Shown in pieces: positions 51,811 to 61,898 of a stretch of 64,000 nt of DNA. The DNA comes from CAWAHD01 sp963781785 (GTDB taxonomy: Bacteria; Planctomycetota; Planctomycetia; Isosphaerales; Isosphaeraceae), in assembly GCA_963781785.1 (NCBI GenBank), contig CAWAHD010000005.1, positions 1,674,001 through 1,738,000 on the forward strand. Reading direction: 5' to 3'. A model generated the notes under the pieces. It worked only from the letters and a program-made list of their open reading frames with translations. It had not been told where the DNA came from and did no database searches. Each line of letters starts with the position of its first letter. Within the stretch, counting starts at the first letter, position 1. The translations under genes and the position numbers were made by a program.

Positions 51811-52545
51811 ATGAGTACCTTGACCAGGAAGCAGCGCGAGGTACACGAGCGGGAGCTTTTGCTCCTGGACGTCGCGCGTAAGATGCTCGTCGAGAACGGT
51901 TATGCCGGTCTGAGTATGGACCGCCTGGCCGAGGCGACGGAGTATTCGAAAGGGACGATCTACCAGCACTTCTCGACCAAGGAAGACCTGGTGACCGCTC
52001 TGGCACTGCAAACGATGGAGCGGCGCACGCTCTTGTTCGCCAAGGCCGCGACGTTCGACGGTCGGCCGCGGGAGCGGTTCCTGGCAATTGGCGTGGCGGA
52101 CGAGCTGTTCGGCCGGTTGCACCCGCATTACTACCGCTCCGAGATGATCATCAAGATGGCCGACCTGGAAGAGCGCGCGTCTGCCGAGCGGCTCGAAACT
52201 TTCCGCCGGCTGGAGTGCCGCTGTCTGGCCGACGTCACCGCCATCGTCGAAGACGCTGTCGCCCAGGGAGACCTGACGCTGGCGCCTTCGGTCAAGCCGG
52301 CAGAGATCGTCTATGCCGTGTTCACCCTGGCAATCGGCACGCAGACCACGCTCCAGATCTTTCGCGCGGTCCTCGAAGATCTCGCGATCGAGGATCCCCT
52401 CGCCTCATCCCGCAATAACATGCAGGCCCTGTTGGACGGCCTCGGCTGGCGTCCCCTCCGCGCGGAGTGGGACTATGACTCGACCCTCAGACGAATCGCT
52501 CGGGAGGTCTTTCCCAATGAATGGCGGCGCGCAGGCCTCGGCTGA
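51811..52545 (+). CDS. TetR/AcrR-family transcriptional regulator
   Basis: The product is 244 residues. The N-terminal helix-turn-helix reads LSMDRLAEATEYSKGTIYQH then FSTKEDLV, at residues 34-60. The C-terminal ligand domain has no named subfamily in my memory. ATG 51811 is fixed by the near-consensus promoter ending at 51804 and by the conserved region starting soon after. The efflux membrane-fusion gene starts inside its 3' end (29-nt overlap), so the regulator and its pump form one operon, probably derepressed by pump substrates. Confidence 0.9.
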   Translation: MSTLTRKQREVHERELLLLDVARKMLVENGYAGLSMDRLAEATEYSKGTIYQHFSTKEDLVTALALQTMERRTLLFAKAATFDGRPRERFLAIGVADELFGRLHPHYYRSEMIIKMADLEERASAERLETFRRLECRCLADVTAIVEDAVAQGDLTLAPSVKPAEIVYAVFTLAIGTQTTLQIFRAVLEDLAIEDPLASSRNNMQALLDGLGWRPLRAEWDYDSTLRRIAREVFPNEWRRAGLG

Positions 52546-53780
52546 TTCCCGCTTTTTTTTTGGCCCATTTCTGACGAATCGTCGGAAATCGGCAGTTGGT
52601 TTATTTGTCGTTCTGTCGGTCACGGGCGTGACGATCGCGGGGCGATGGCTTTTGGCCGCGTCGGCCGAGGCCCGCCGGCTCGAGCCGGCGCAGGCGCCTC
52701 CGGTCTCGGTGCGAGTCGTCCAGGTCCGCGACGAGGTCGTGGCCTCAGGGGTGCGTTACAGCGCGGTCGTCAAGGAATTGAACAAAGTGGCGCTGTCGTT
52801 CCGGGTGGGCGGGACGGTGGAGTTCTTGCACCAAATGGAGGGACCAGGCGGGAGGGTGAGGCCGATCCACGAAGGCGACGTCCTCACACAGGGTGAGGTC
52901 ATCGCCCGTCTCGACGCCGCCGACTTGCGGCGCGATCGCGACGTAACAGCCGGCCGGCTGGCCACGGCCAGGGCGAAGCTGGCCGAGGCCAAGGCCGACC
53001 TTGAGCTGGCTCAAGTCGAGTTCCGTCGTGCCGAGCAGCTCATCAACCGCAATGCACTCAGCAAGTCCGACGAGGACTCGGCGCGCGCCAAGCTGCACAC
53101 GACGTCCGCGGCGCAGAACGCCGCGCAGAGCGAGGTCGAGACCGCGCAGGTCGAGCTGGCGAAGGCGGACGCAAACCTCGATTACTGCATGCTGAGAATG
53201 CCGTTCAAAAACGGGACCATCGCAGCCCGCTACGTCGACCCGGATGAGCGGATTGCGGCCGGCCAGAAGGCGTTTCTTGTCGTCGACGTATCCAGTGTCG
53301 TGATCGCGCTGGTGGTCCCCGATACCGTGGTCGGCCGCCTCGCGATCGGGCAATCGATGGAGGTCACCTGCGAGGCGCTGCCGGATCGGCCTTTCACAGG
53401 CGTGATCCACAAGGTCGCCGCCACGGCCAACCCGCTCACCCGGTCTTACCCGGTCGAGGTGCGCGTCGACCGACCCGACGGCCTGCGCCCGGGGATGGTG
53501 GCCAACGTGCACATCCGCAAGGAGGAAGCGCGCTCACCTTCTTCCGCTCACCGCCATCGCGCCCGCCAGCACCGGGGGCAAATCGTTCGAGGTGTACCGG
53601 GCCAGTTCTCGGAGCGGCAAGGCCGTGGCCGAGCGGATTCCGGTCACGCTCGAGGCCGTACTGGACAACCGCGTCGCCGTTCGAGTCGGGCCTCAGGAGC
53701 CACTGAGACCCGGGGACCAAGTCGTCGCGACGGGCATCCACCGGCTCCATGACGGCGAGGCGGTGCAGATCGTCGAGTGA
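52517..53780 (+). CDS. RND efflux membrane-fusion (adaptor) protein (one apparent frameshift)
   Basis: The N-terminal anchor near residues 22-42 (VGLFVVLSVTGVTIAGRWLL) is followed by the first lipoyl half (VALSFRVGGTVEFLHQ), a coiled-coil hairpin (RLATARAKLAEAKADLELAQ, AQSEVETAQVELAKADANLD), the second lipoyl half (MPFKNGTIAARYVDPDERI) and a beta-barrel (ALVVPDTVVGRLAIGQSMEV, NPLTRSYPVEVRV). A frame change near 53535 leads to ASTGGKSFEVYRA, RVGPQEPLRPGDQVVATGIH and the end. ATG 52517 has GGGAGGT 8 nt upstream and overlaps the TetR gene. The adaptor would connect the inner-membrane pump at 53.8-57.8 kb to an outer-membrane channel; no channel gene is adjacent. Confidence 0.88.
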
Positions 53781-53845
53781 GTCGAGTTGGCTTCAGTTCA
53801 GTTCAGTTCCGTTGAGTTGGGGCACTACGCGGGGACGGATCTATC

Positions 53846-56800
53846 ATGAAGACGTCGCAGTATTTCGTGTACAAGCGGCCGATCGCCTGGACGCTGCTCA
53901 TCTTCACTGTGGTGTGGGGAGCGGTCGCCTACCGCTCGATGCCTCAGCGCCAGGACCCGCAGATCCAGATCCGCAGCGGGGTTGTCCAGACTCTGTATCC
54001 CGGGGCAAACGCCGTCGAAGTCGAGCAGGAGGTCACCCGCAAGATCGAGAAGAAGATGACCGAAAACCCGGCCGTCGAGCACGTCCGCTCGCTGAGCCGG
54101 CAGGGGCTCTCGGTCGTGTTCGTCGATCTCTACGACACGACCAAGAACGCGGAGGCGGTCTGGCAGGACCTCGACAACAAGCTCGGCTCGATGACCGACC
54201 TCCCCACCGTCGGCAACGAGCCCATCAAGCCGAAACTCGACAAAGACTTCGGCGACACGGTGGCCGTGATGCTCACTCTGAGCAGTCCGCCGGTCTCCGA
54301 CTTCGAGGTCGAGCGGCGGGCTGAGCTGATTGGCGGGCTGATCGAGGACCTGCGCGGGCGCCCGGCGGCGGTCCGCGACCGCCGGTACAGCAAAGTCCTG
54401 GTCCATCCGTCGACGCTCTCGCCCGAGCTGGTCGAGCGGGCGGCCCGCTCGATGCTCCAGGAACTGACCGCGCGCGGCCTCGTCGAGGACGGGCAGTTCG
54501 TGGCGATCTTGGGTGCCGGACTGATCGACTTCCGGCTCGCCGCCGGCTGCGACCTTCGCCGGAATCCGCTGTGAGCTCGACCGCTGGAACGAGAACAACC
54601 AGGGCGCGGGCGTCGGCCATCCCGACCTCTGGCCCGCGGTGCTCATCAAAGACCCAGCCGAGCTGGCCGGCGAGCTCAAGCGCCTCTGCCAGGAGGAGCC
54701 GGGCGGGGTTGCTCGTTTTAGCTACGAGGAGCTGCGCCGCTGCGCAGACCTCGTGCGTGACCGGCTGCGCCAGTCTCCCAGGGTCGGCAAGATCGAGCTG
54801 ATCGGGGCCCTGGACGAGACCATCTACCTGTACTACAGCAACCGGCGGCTTGGTGCCCTGGGCCTCGACCCGGCCGCGCTGGCCGGCCAGCTCGCGGTGC
54901 GCAACATCAACCTTCCGGGCGGAACGGTCGACCTGAAGCGGCAGAGCCTCGTCGTCAAGCCCAGCGGCAAGTTTCTACGCGAGGGGGAAATCGGCGAGCA
55001 GGTCATCGAGACCCGCGGCGGCTATCCCGCCTACCTGCGAGACCTGGTCGAGATCGTCCGGGGCTACGAAGACCCGCCCGGCCTGCTCAATTTCCGCACG
55101 ATCAAGGCCGACGGCGAGCACTCCCCGACCGCGCTGTACCCCCGGATCGAGCCGACTTCCGAAGCTGGCAGGAGCGAACACGCCCACGAGGCCCACCCTG
55201 CCCTGATGCAAAGCCGGTCTTCGACAGGATGGGCGTTTCCCGCGATTTCGTCGCGTAGTTTTTTTCCCCCCCTTGCGAAGGGGGGGTTAGGGGGGGTGGT
55301 CGCGGCACCACCAGGCACAAGGCCGTCGCGCGCTTTTTGCACGCCGATGTCCGAGGCTCCGTACCCACCCCCCCTAACCCCCCCTTCGCAAGGGGGGGAA
55401 ATGGATCGCTGGCTCGCGCCATCCGTCGACTCCGAGCAGCAAGAGCATGGGTCTCCAAACCGTCCCCCTGGCGCGGTTAACCGCAACTTCTCAACCACCC
55501 AGGCCCACCCTGCCAAAGGACCAGAAAAAACGTGGACGACCCGCGCGATCACGTTGGCCGTCCGGCACGTCAAAGGGACGCAGATCGCCGAGTTCAGCCG
55601 CGACATCGATGCCACCCTCGCCGCGCTCAAAGGAGTCCTGCCGGGCGATCTGCGGATCGAGCGCACCAGCAACGAGCCGGCGCTCGTCGCCCACAAGATT
55701 GACCAGTTCGTCGAATGCTTCATCGAGGCGGTCATCATCGTGGTGATCGTCGCATTGCTCTTCATGGAGTGGCGCAGCGCCCTTTTGGTCGCCCTGTCGA
55801 TCCCGATCACCGTCGCGATGACCCTGGGGATCTGCGCTCTTCTGGGCATCGATCTCCAGCAGATCTCGATCGCCGCGTTGATCATTGCACTGGGCCTCCT
55901 GGTCGACGATCCGGTAGTGGCCGGTGATGCGATCAATCGCGAGATTGCTCACGGCGTCCCGCGCGATGTCGCCGCCTGGCTCGGCCCGCAGAAGCTGTCG
56001 CGGGCCATCCTGTACGCAACGGTGACCAACTGCGTCGCCTTTCTGCCGCTCTTACTGGTCACGGGAGTCGTCGGCGAGTTCATCTACTCGCTGCCCGTGG
56101 TTGTGACGGCCTCGCTCGTTTCCAGCCGGCTGGTCTCGATGACGTTCGTTCCGCTCATCGGGAGCTACCTGCTCCGCGGCCAGCTCGGGATGGAAGCCGG
56201 CATCGCGGGCGACGGCAAGAGCTCGCGGTTTGCCCGGGTTTACAATGGGTTCTCCGAGTGGTGCATGGAGCATAAGTGGGCGTCCCTGGCCTGCTGCCTG
56301 GTCGTGCTGGGCGGCGCGGCCAGCCTGGTGCCGCTGATCGGCACCAACTTCTTCCCCAAGGACCTGCACAATGTTTTGACGGTCAACGTGTTTCTGGCCG
56401 AGGGGACGCCGATCCGCCAGACCAAGGCCGAGGCGATGAAAACAATCGACTCGATCGAGCGGCTGATCGGCCCGGACGTCGAGGCCTACACGACCTTCGT
56501 TGGCGGCGGTGGGCCGCGGTTCTGGCTATCGATCGTGCCGGAGCAGCCCGCCACCAGCTACGCTCAGATTCTCGTTCACACCCGCGAGTCCCGGCGGACC
56601 GAGGCCCTTGCCCTTTTGCTCAAACGGGAGCTGCCCAGCCTGTTGCCGGCAGCCCGGCTGGTCGTCCAGCAGATCGAGACCGGTCCGCCGATCGGCATAC
56701 CCGTGCAGGTCCGCCTCCAGGGGCAGGACCTGGCGACGATCGAGCGCCTCGGCGCAGAGGTCAAAGGAATCATGCGAGAATTCCCGGGCAGCACCGACAT

Positions 56801-57812
56801 CCAGGACGACTGGGATCCCCAGATCCTCCAGCTCGCGCTCCAGGTCGACACGGACCGCGCGAACCTCGCGGGGATCACGCATCAGGATGTGGCCAGCTTG
56901 ATGGGGGGCGGGCTCTCCGGCACGGTCACGACCCGATTGCGCGAGCGCGACCGACTGATCCCGGTCACGCTCAAGCTTCGCCCCGATGAGCGGAGCCGCG
57001 TCGACGACTTGATGACGCTGGAGGCCCACGGGGCTCAATCCGGCCATCGCGTGTCCCTCGATCAGGTCGGCGCGTTCCGGACCGAGATGGTCCGCCCCAA
57101 GGTGATGAGACGCGACAACGAGCGTTGCCTGACCGTCAAATGCGACACCGTCGCGGGTGTCCTGCCGAGCCGGCTGGTCGAGTTCCTCGACCGGAAGCTT
57201 CAAACTGCGTCCAGGTCCTGGCCTCCCGGCTATCGTTATGCCTTCGGCGGCGAGAAGGAGGAGCAAGCCAAGGGCTTCGGCTCGATGTCGATCGCGATGG
57301 TCGCGTCGGTGATGGCGATCTACCTGGCGCTCGTCTTTCAGTTCAACAGTCTGACAAAACCGCTGGTGGTCTTCGCGGCGGTCCCGTTCGGCATGGTCGG
57401 CGGACTCATGGGACTTCTGATCTTCGACGTGCCGCTGGGCTTCTTCGCGCTACTGGGCCTGTCATCGCTGGCCGGCGTGATCATCAGCCATGTGATCATC
57501 CTTTTCGAGTACATCGAAGAGGCTCATGAGCGCGGCGAGCCGCTCCGGCGGGCGGTCATCGACGCGGCTTTGGTCCGGCTGCGTCCCGTGCTGGTAACCG
57601 TGCTGGCGACCGTGGGCGGTTTGATCCCGCTGGTGATCAAGGGGGGGCCGCTCTGGGAGCCGCTTTGCTACGTGCAGATCATCGGACTGCTCGTGGCGAC
57701 GCTGGTGACCAAGGTCGTCGTCCCGGTGCTCTACGTGCTCTTCGTCGAGGACTTCAAGCTCATCAAATGGTCCGAGCCGCACCGGGAGCAGGTGCGTGCG
57801 GCTACAGCTTGA
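53846..57812 (+). CDS. RND efflux pump inner-membrane protein with REP-containing insertion (one apparent frameshift)
   Basis: This is a proton-driven multidrug or lipophile exporter of the HAE-1/AcrB type. Helix 1 (PIAWTLLIFTVVWGAVAYR) is followed by the porter domain and then transmembrane helices, including VIIVVIVALLFMEWRSALLV and the proton-relay helix 4 with ALIIALGLLVDDPVVAGDAI. The second porter domain contains GGGPRFWLSIVPEQPATSYA, and the last helices include PLVVFAAVPFGMVGGLMGLL. A frame change lies near 54545. Between RTIKADG (55107) and ITLAVRHVKG (55548) about 130 residues of foreign, Pro/Gly-rich sequence encode a 36-bp inverted repeat pair. Total about 1,320 residues, longer than the usual 1,030-1,100. 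GTGAGTCGAG..TTCAGTTCAG repeats lie just upstream. Confidence 0.87.
55264..55400. repeat. REP-like perfect inverted repeat inside the RND gene
   Basis: Arms 55264-55299 and 55365-55400 are perfect 36-bp reverse complements around a 65-bp spacer. Each arm contains its own hairpin: C7, TTGCGAA, G7, then TTA, G7, TGG. The repeat stays open in the host frame and is read as PPLAKGGLGG on the left and PPLTPPSQGG on the right. Peptides of this kind are familiar from dispersed repeats in cyanobacterial and other genomes. It is probably a mobile palindromic element that was accommodated in frame. Confidence 0.88.
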
Positions 57813-59170
57813 CCGAGCTCAGCTCGACGCTGCTGATCCGCAGGCCGAGGTCTTCGCGAACGGTGAGGCACCAGCAATCGGCGAGCTCCAGGCCGATGGG
57901 CACACCGGGAAACCTGGCTTCTTCGGGTTTGAATTCCTCGAGGCGTAGTTGAATGTCGAAACCCTGGCCGGGTTGTTCGGTGACCTCGATTCTTCGGGCA
58001 ACCACGTACTTACCGGCGAAGCCGCCTTTGGGATGATGCATTGTGAGTCCGAAATAAAGTACGCCCGTCGATTCCATCCGTCCGCGGATTCGAAACCGCC
58101 CGCCGGAACTCAAGAGAACCGGTGGCGATTCATTGGAAGCAGCCCCGAACGCCGTAAGGTAAATCAAGAGCGGCTTCGGCCGGCCACAGGTCAGCAAGAG
58201 CGGCGAGGCACGCAAGCTGTCCTCACGCTCACCTCTGGCAGGCAGCCATTGCCCATATTTCACGTCCTTGGGCAACTGGCTTCTCCACGCGTGAACCGGC
58301 TCGGGCCGACGCGTCGGCTTGTAATCAGCGAGGCGATTCAAGGAGGCGACGATCTGATGGTCCGCCGGTACATCTGCGACTTTGCCGTCGACCAGTCGGG
58401 TGACACGCACACGTCCCTCGTTGACGTTGAGTAGGGTCGAAGATGTATCGGCGTCCACGTTGAGTTGTGTCCCCAGGATCTCCAGCATCGCCGTCGGGGT
58501 GTGGATGATCATTCGTTCGCGGGCAGGTTGAGGGCTGACGCTGGCGGACAAGCTTCCCTGGCGCAGATGCAATTCCTTCTGCCTACCGCCGCCGATTGTC
58601 AGCATCGACCGACCCGACACGGTCACCTTGGATCGATCGCGAAACTCCAGCACCGCCCACGATTCGGTCGACAGCGTCTCCAGCGTGCCTCCTCCCAGGG
58701 ACCTCCCGACTTCGAGATCAACTTTTACCCGCCCGCCGTCGCCCGTCCATTGCGTCGATCCGTTCAATGCAATGATCCGGATCAGCTCCGGTTCGTTGTT
58801 CGAGCGCACAGACCGCCACAACCGCAAAGAGCGCAAGCACAGCGGCCGCCGCGACCACCCAGGGCCATCGGACATTGCGGCGTGGTGGGCTTTCGGATCG
58901 GCCATCGCCACCTACCGCGATCGCCGCGCGAACACCCGTGACGAACGGGTCCTCATGAATGCGATCGAGTGTCGCGGCGACGAAGAGGGGGCTGTCCCGG
59001 AGCTCGTCCTCCGCCTGGGCGATCAATCCGGCGGCCTCAAGCTGCGATTGGAGAACCGCTTGACGGTCTGAATGCTCTCTGGCGAGTCGGCTCAGTTCGG
59101 ACAATTCGTCGACCGACAATTCTTCGTCCAGCAAGCCGCTCATCAGATGCTCGAATCGATTGTCATCCAT
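57802..59170 (-). CDS. FecR-domain anti-sigma-like membrane protein (one apparent frameshift)
   Basis: The N-terminal cytosolic part (FEHLMSGLLDEELSVDELSE, REHSDRQAVLQSQLEAA) resembles planctomycetal sigma-binding domains. It is followed by a membrane helix near 101-122 (WVVAAAAVLALFAVVAVCAL). After a frame change near 58790 the FecR domain reads AVLEFRDRSKVTVSGRSMLT, LHLRQGSLSASVS and MLEILGTQLNV..NEGRVRVT, then a C-terminal beta-sandwich-like section (GRFRIRGRMESTGVLYFGLT). Length about 455 residues. It overlaps the ECF sigma gene by 8 nt at its start, and its end overlaps the convergent RND gene by 11 nt. It probably binds the sigma factor and transmits an envelope signal. Confidence 0.82.
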
Positions 59171-59702
59171 GTTCGGCCTCCCTCAGCATCCTGAGCTCGA
59201 CACATTGCCTGACCTGCTCCCTGATTCTGACCAGCATCTGCCTGACGTTGGCCGCGGTGAGCTCGAACCGCCGGGCGATTTTCGGGGCCGACTCGCCGTC
59301 GCGGTACCGGGCCTGGACGATGTCCCGGCTTCTCCGTGTCAGCTTGCCGAGGCACTCCCGGATGGCTTCGACGGTCACCGGTTCGGCAGATCGCCGCGAT
59401 TCGGCATGGCGATTCAAGAGGACCTCGGCAAGCTCGGTATAGAGCAGCCGGTGACGCCGTGCGACTTTGCGAATCTCGTTGCGCACGATATTCGCGGCGA
59501 TCCCGCGGATCCACTTGCCGAAGTCTCGCGCTGGGTCGAAATTGTCCCAGTCGCGATACGCCGTGAGGAACGCCTCTTGCGCGATGTCATCGACCCAGTC
59601 CGGATCAACCGCCAGGGAGCGCACGAATGCCCGCAACTGGATGTGATGCTCGACCACCAGCATCTCGAATTGGCATCGCTTGCCGTCACCGAGTTCGCCC
59701 AT
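59163..59702 (-). CDS. ECF-type RNA polymerase sigma factor
   Basis: The product is 179 residues. Region 2 spans about residues 20-85 with VDDIAQEAFLTAYRDWDNFD as region 2.2 and WIRGIAANIVRNEIRKVARR as 2.4. Region 4 spans about 118-172, with LTRRSRDIVQARYRDGESAP and the helix-turn-helix IARRFELTAANVRQMLVRIR. The length and domain pair are those of extracytoplasmic-function sigma factors. The gene overlaps and precedes the FecR-domain gene, so sigma and anti-sigma are translationally coupled. The target promoters are not identified here; the MacAB genes lie just upstream on the same strand, separated by 68 bp. Confidence 0.9.
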   Translation of the reverse strand: MGELGDGKRCQFEMLVVEHHIQLRAFVRSLAVDPDWVDDIAQEAFLTAYRDWDNFDPARDFGKWIRGIAANIVRNEIRKVARRHRLLYTELAEVLLNRHAESRRSAEPVTVEAIRECLGKLTRRSRDIVQARYRDGESAPKIARRFELTAANVRQMLVRIREQVRQCVELRMLREAEHG

Positions 59703-59770
59703 CGTTCGGTCTTTCCTTTCCGGTTCCCAGCGGGTCCGTCGAGAACAGCGCCAGTCGTGACAAGCGACTT

Positions 59771-61889
59771 CTAATTGTGGCGCAGGGCTTCGATGGGCTC
59801 AAGCCGGGACGCGCGGCGGGCCGGGTACCAGCCGAACAGGACACCGACGCTGACGGCCACTCCCAGCGAGAGGAAAATCGACATGACCTCGATTTGCGCA
59901 GGCATCGGCTTGTGGGTGAATACCTTCGCGAAAAGCGGTATGCCCACGACCATGGCCAATCCGGTCACGGCGCCGAGCAAGCCGCCGATAGTCGTCTGCA
60001 CGACGGCCTCGATGATGAACTGCAGGGTAATATCCCGGCGGTTGGCGCCGAAGGCGCGGCGAATGCCGATCTCGCGGGTCCGCTCGGTGACCGTGGCCAG
60101 CATGATGTTCATGATGCCGATGCCCCCCACCAGCAAGGAAATCGATGCGATCAGCATCAGCAGCATATTGTAGCGATCGCGGGCGTCCTCGGCTTGCTTG
60201 AGCCGGTCCAGCGGCACCGCCACTCTCCAATCGTCTCGGGCATGGCTGCGCTTGAGCATGTCGCTGACCACCGCTCCGGTGCTGCGAACTTGATCGATAT
60301 CGGAAATGGTCAAGGTGATCTGATGCAACTCGACTTGCTCGTTCAGGACGTTGGAGCCCTGTCGAAACAAAACGCGTTCGCCAAAGCGTACGCGACAGGT
60401 ACGAATCGGCATATAAATATCGAGGTTATAGTTTTCTTCCGACTCCTCGCCACCCGTCATCCCTCTGGGCAAGCGGTCCTTGATGACCCCCACGACCACG
60501 TATTCGGCTTTGTTGATGACGACGCCCTGCCCGAGGGCTTCCTCGAAGGGGAACAGCTCCTTGGCCACGCCAGAACCGAGCACCACCACATTACGCAGGC
60601 GCTCCTGGTCCCCCGGATCGGTCGGGTCCTGGCCGTCGCGCAGGAACCGGCCCGCGGCCATCTCGAAGTGGTTGATTTTCGCATACGCCTCGGTGGTCGC
60701 CACCACGCGGGCGCTGACCTTCTTGCCGATGTGCCGGGCTTCTTGTGGGATCAAGCGCATCGGCACCTTCCCGATCACCGTGTCGATCAGTTTGAAGCGC
60801 TCGAAATCGTCCCAGGTCAAGCCGTAATTGACGTTCCACCGCGGAGTCGCCGAAGCGGGCACGTCCACTGGTTTGACGCTGCTGACGATCACGTTGGTTG
60901 TTCCCTGCCGGCGAATGTCTTCCAGGGCGTCTTCCATGCTGCCCCTGCCAAACGCCATCAAGGCGATGACCGACGACGTACCGATGATGATGCCGAGCAC
61001 CGACAGAATGGAACGCAGTTTGTGCAGCCACAGGCTGCGCAGCGCCAAAACGAAACTACTCCGCCATTTGATCAAGGCCGCGGAGAGATTCTCGAAAACG
61101 GCGGCCAGTGCTGAGAGCGAAGGGGCTCTTGTGGTACTGGCTTCTCTGGGGCGTACGGAGTGCTCGCGAATTACGGCATCGATCGCTCCGGGCGGGCTCG
61201 TGTCGTTGCGCACATCCGACTCGATCCGGCCGTCGCGCATTCGTACCACCCTCCGCGCCCAAACGAGCGACGTCGTTTTCATGTGTGACCATGATAATCG
61301 TCTTGCCCGCGTCGTTCAGCTTGCGAAGCAGTCGCATGATCTCGTCGCTGGTGTGCGAATCGAGGTTGCCCGTCGGCTCGTCGGCAAGGATGACGTGGGG
61401 ATCGTTGACCAGGGCGCGAGCGATGGCGACGCGCTGTTGCTGCCCGCCGGAGAGTTGCGTGGGGCGGTGGTCGAGCCGTTCCCCCAGACCGACCAGTTCC
61501 GCAAGCGCGATCGAGCGCTCGCGCGTCTCCTCGGTGAGGCGGCACCCCTGATAGATCAGTGGAATCTCGATGTTTTCGACGACGGTGTACTGAGGAAGAA
61601 GGTTGTAGGACTGAAAAATGAAGCCGATGTAACGGCTGCGGACCTCGGAAAGCTGGTTGTCGTCGATGTGAGCGACATTCTCATCGCCCAGGAGATAATC
61701 ACCGCCCGTCGAGCGGTCGAGGCAACCCAGCAAATTCAAAAGGGTTGACTTACCCGATCCCGATGGCCCCATCAGAGCGATGAAGTCCCCTTCTTCGAAG
61801 TCCAGCGTCACTCCCGCCAAGGCGGGAACGACGACTTCGTCCATCTGATAATTCTTGACCAGGTTTGCGACTCGTGCTACCGCCCACAT
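59771..61889 (-). CDS. macB: MacB-type ABC exporter, fused ATPase-permease (one apparent frameshift)
   Basis: The ATPase occupies about residues 1-235: Walker A GPSGSGKSTLLNLLG near 42, LSGGQQQRVAIARALVNDP near 144, Walker B ILADEPTGNLDSHTS near 165 and MVTHENDVA at about 205. A frame change near 61268 restores VWARRVVRMRDGRIES. No stop intervenes before the permease, so the protein is a single chain of about 705 residues, as in E. coli MacB. Permease helices include LRSILSVLGIIIGTSSVIAL, LLMLIASISLLVGGIGIMNI and AVSVGVLFGWYPARRASRLE; the end PIEALRHN is the family terminus. With MacA upstream (9-bp gap) it forms a tripartite exporter for macrolides, peptides or lipids. Confidence 0.88.
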
Positions 61890-61898
61890 CGGGTTGAT

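Noticed and set aside
52573..52583. GACGAATCGTC as a second TetR operator
   Set aside because: It lies inside the coding sequence of the adaptor, downstream of the operon promoter, and its similarity to the promoter palindrome is partial.
53792..53810. (TTCAG)n short direct repeat just before the RND gene
   Set aside because: Only three units plus a partial one; too short to support a function.
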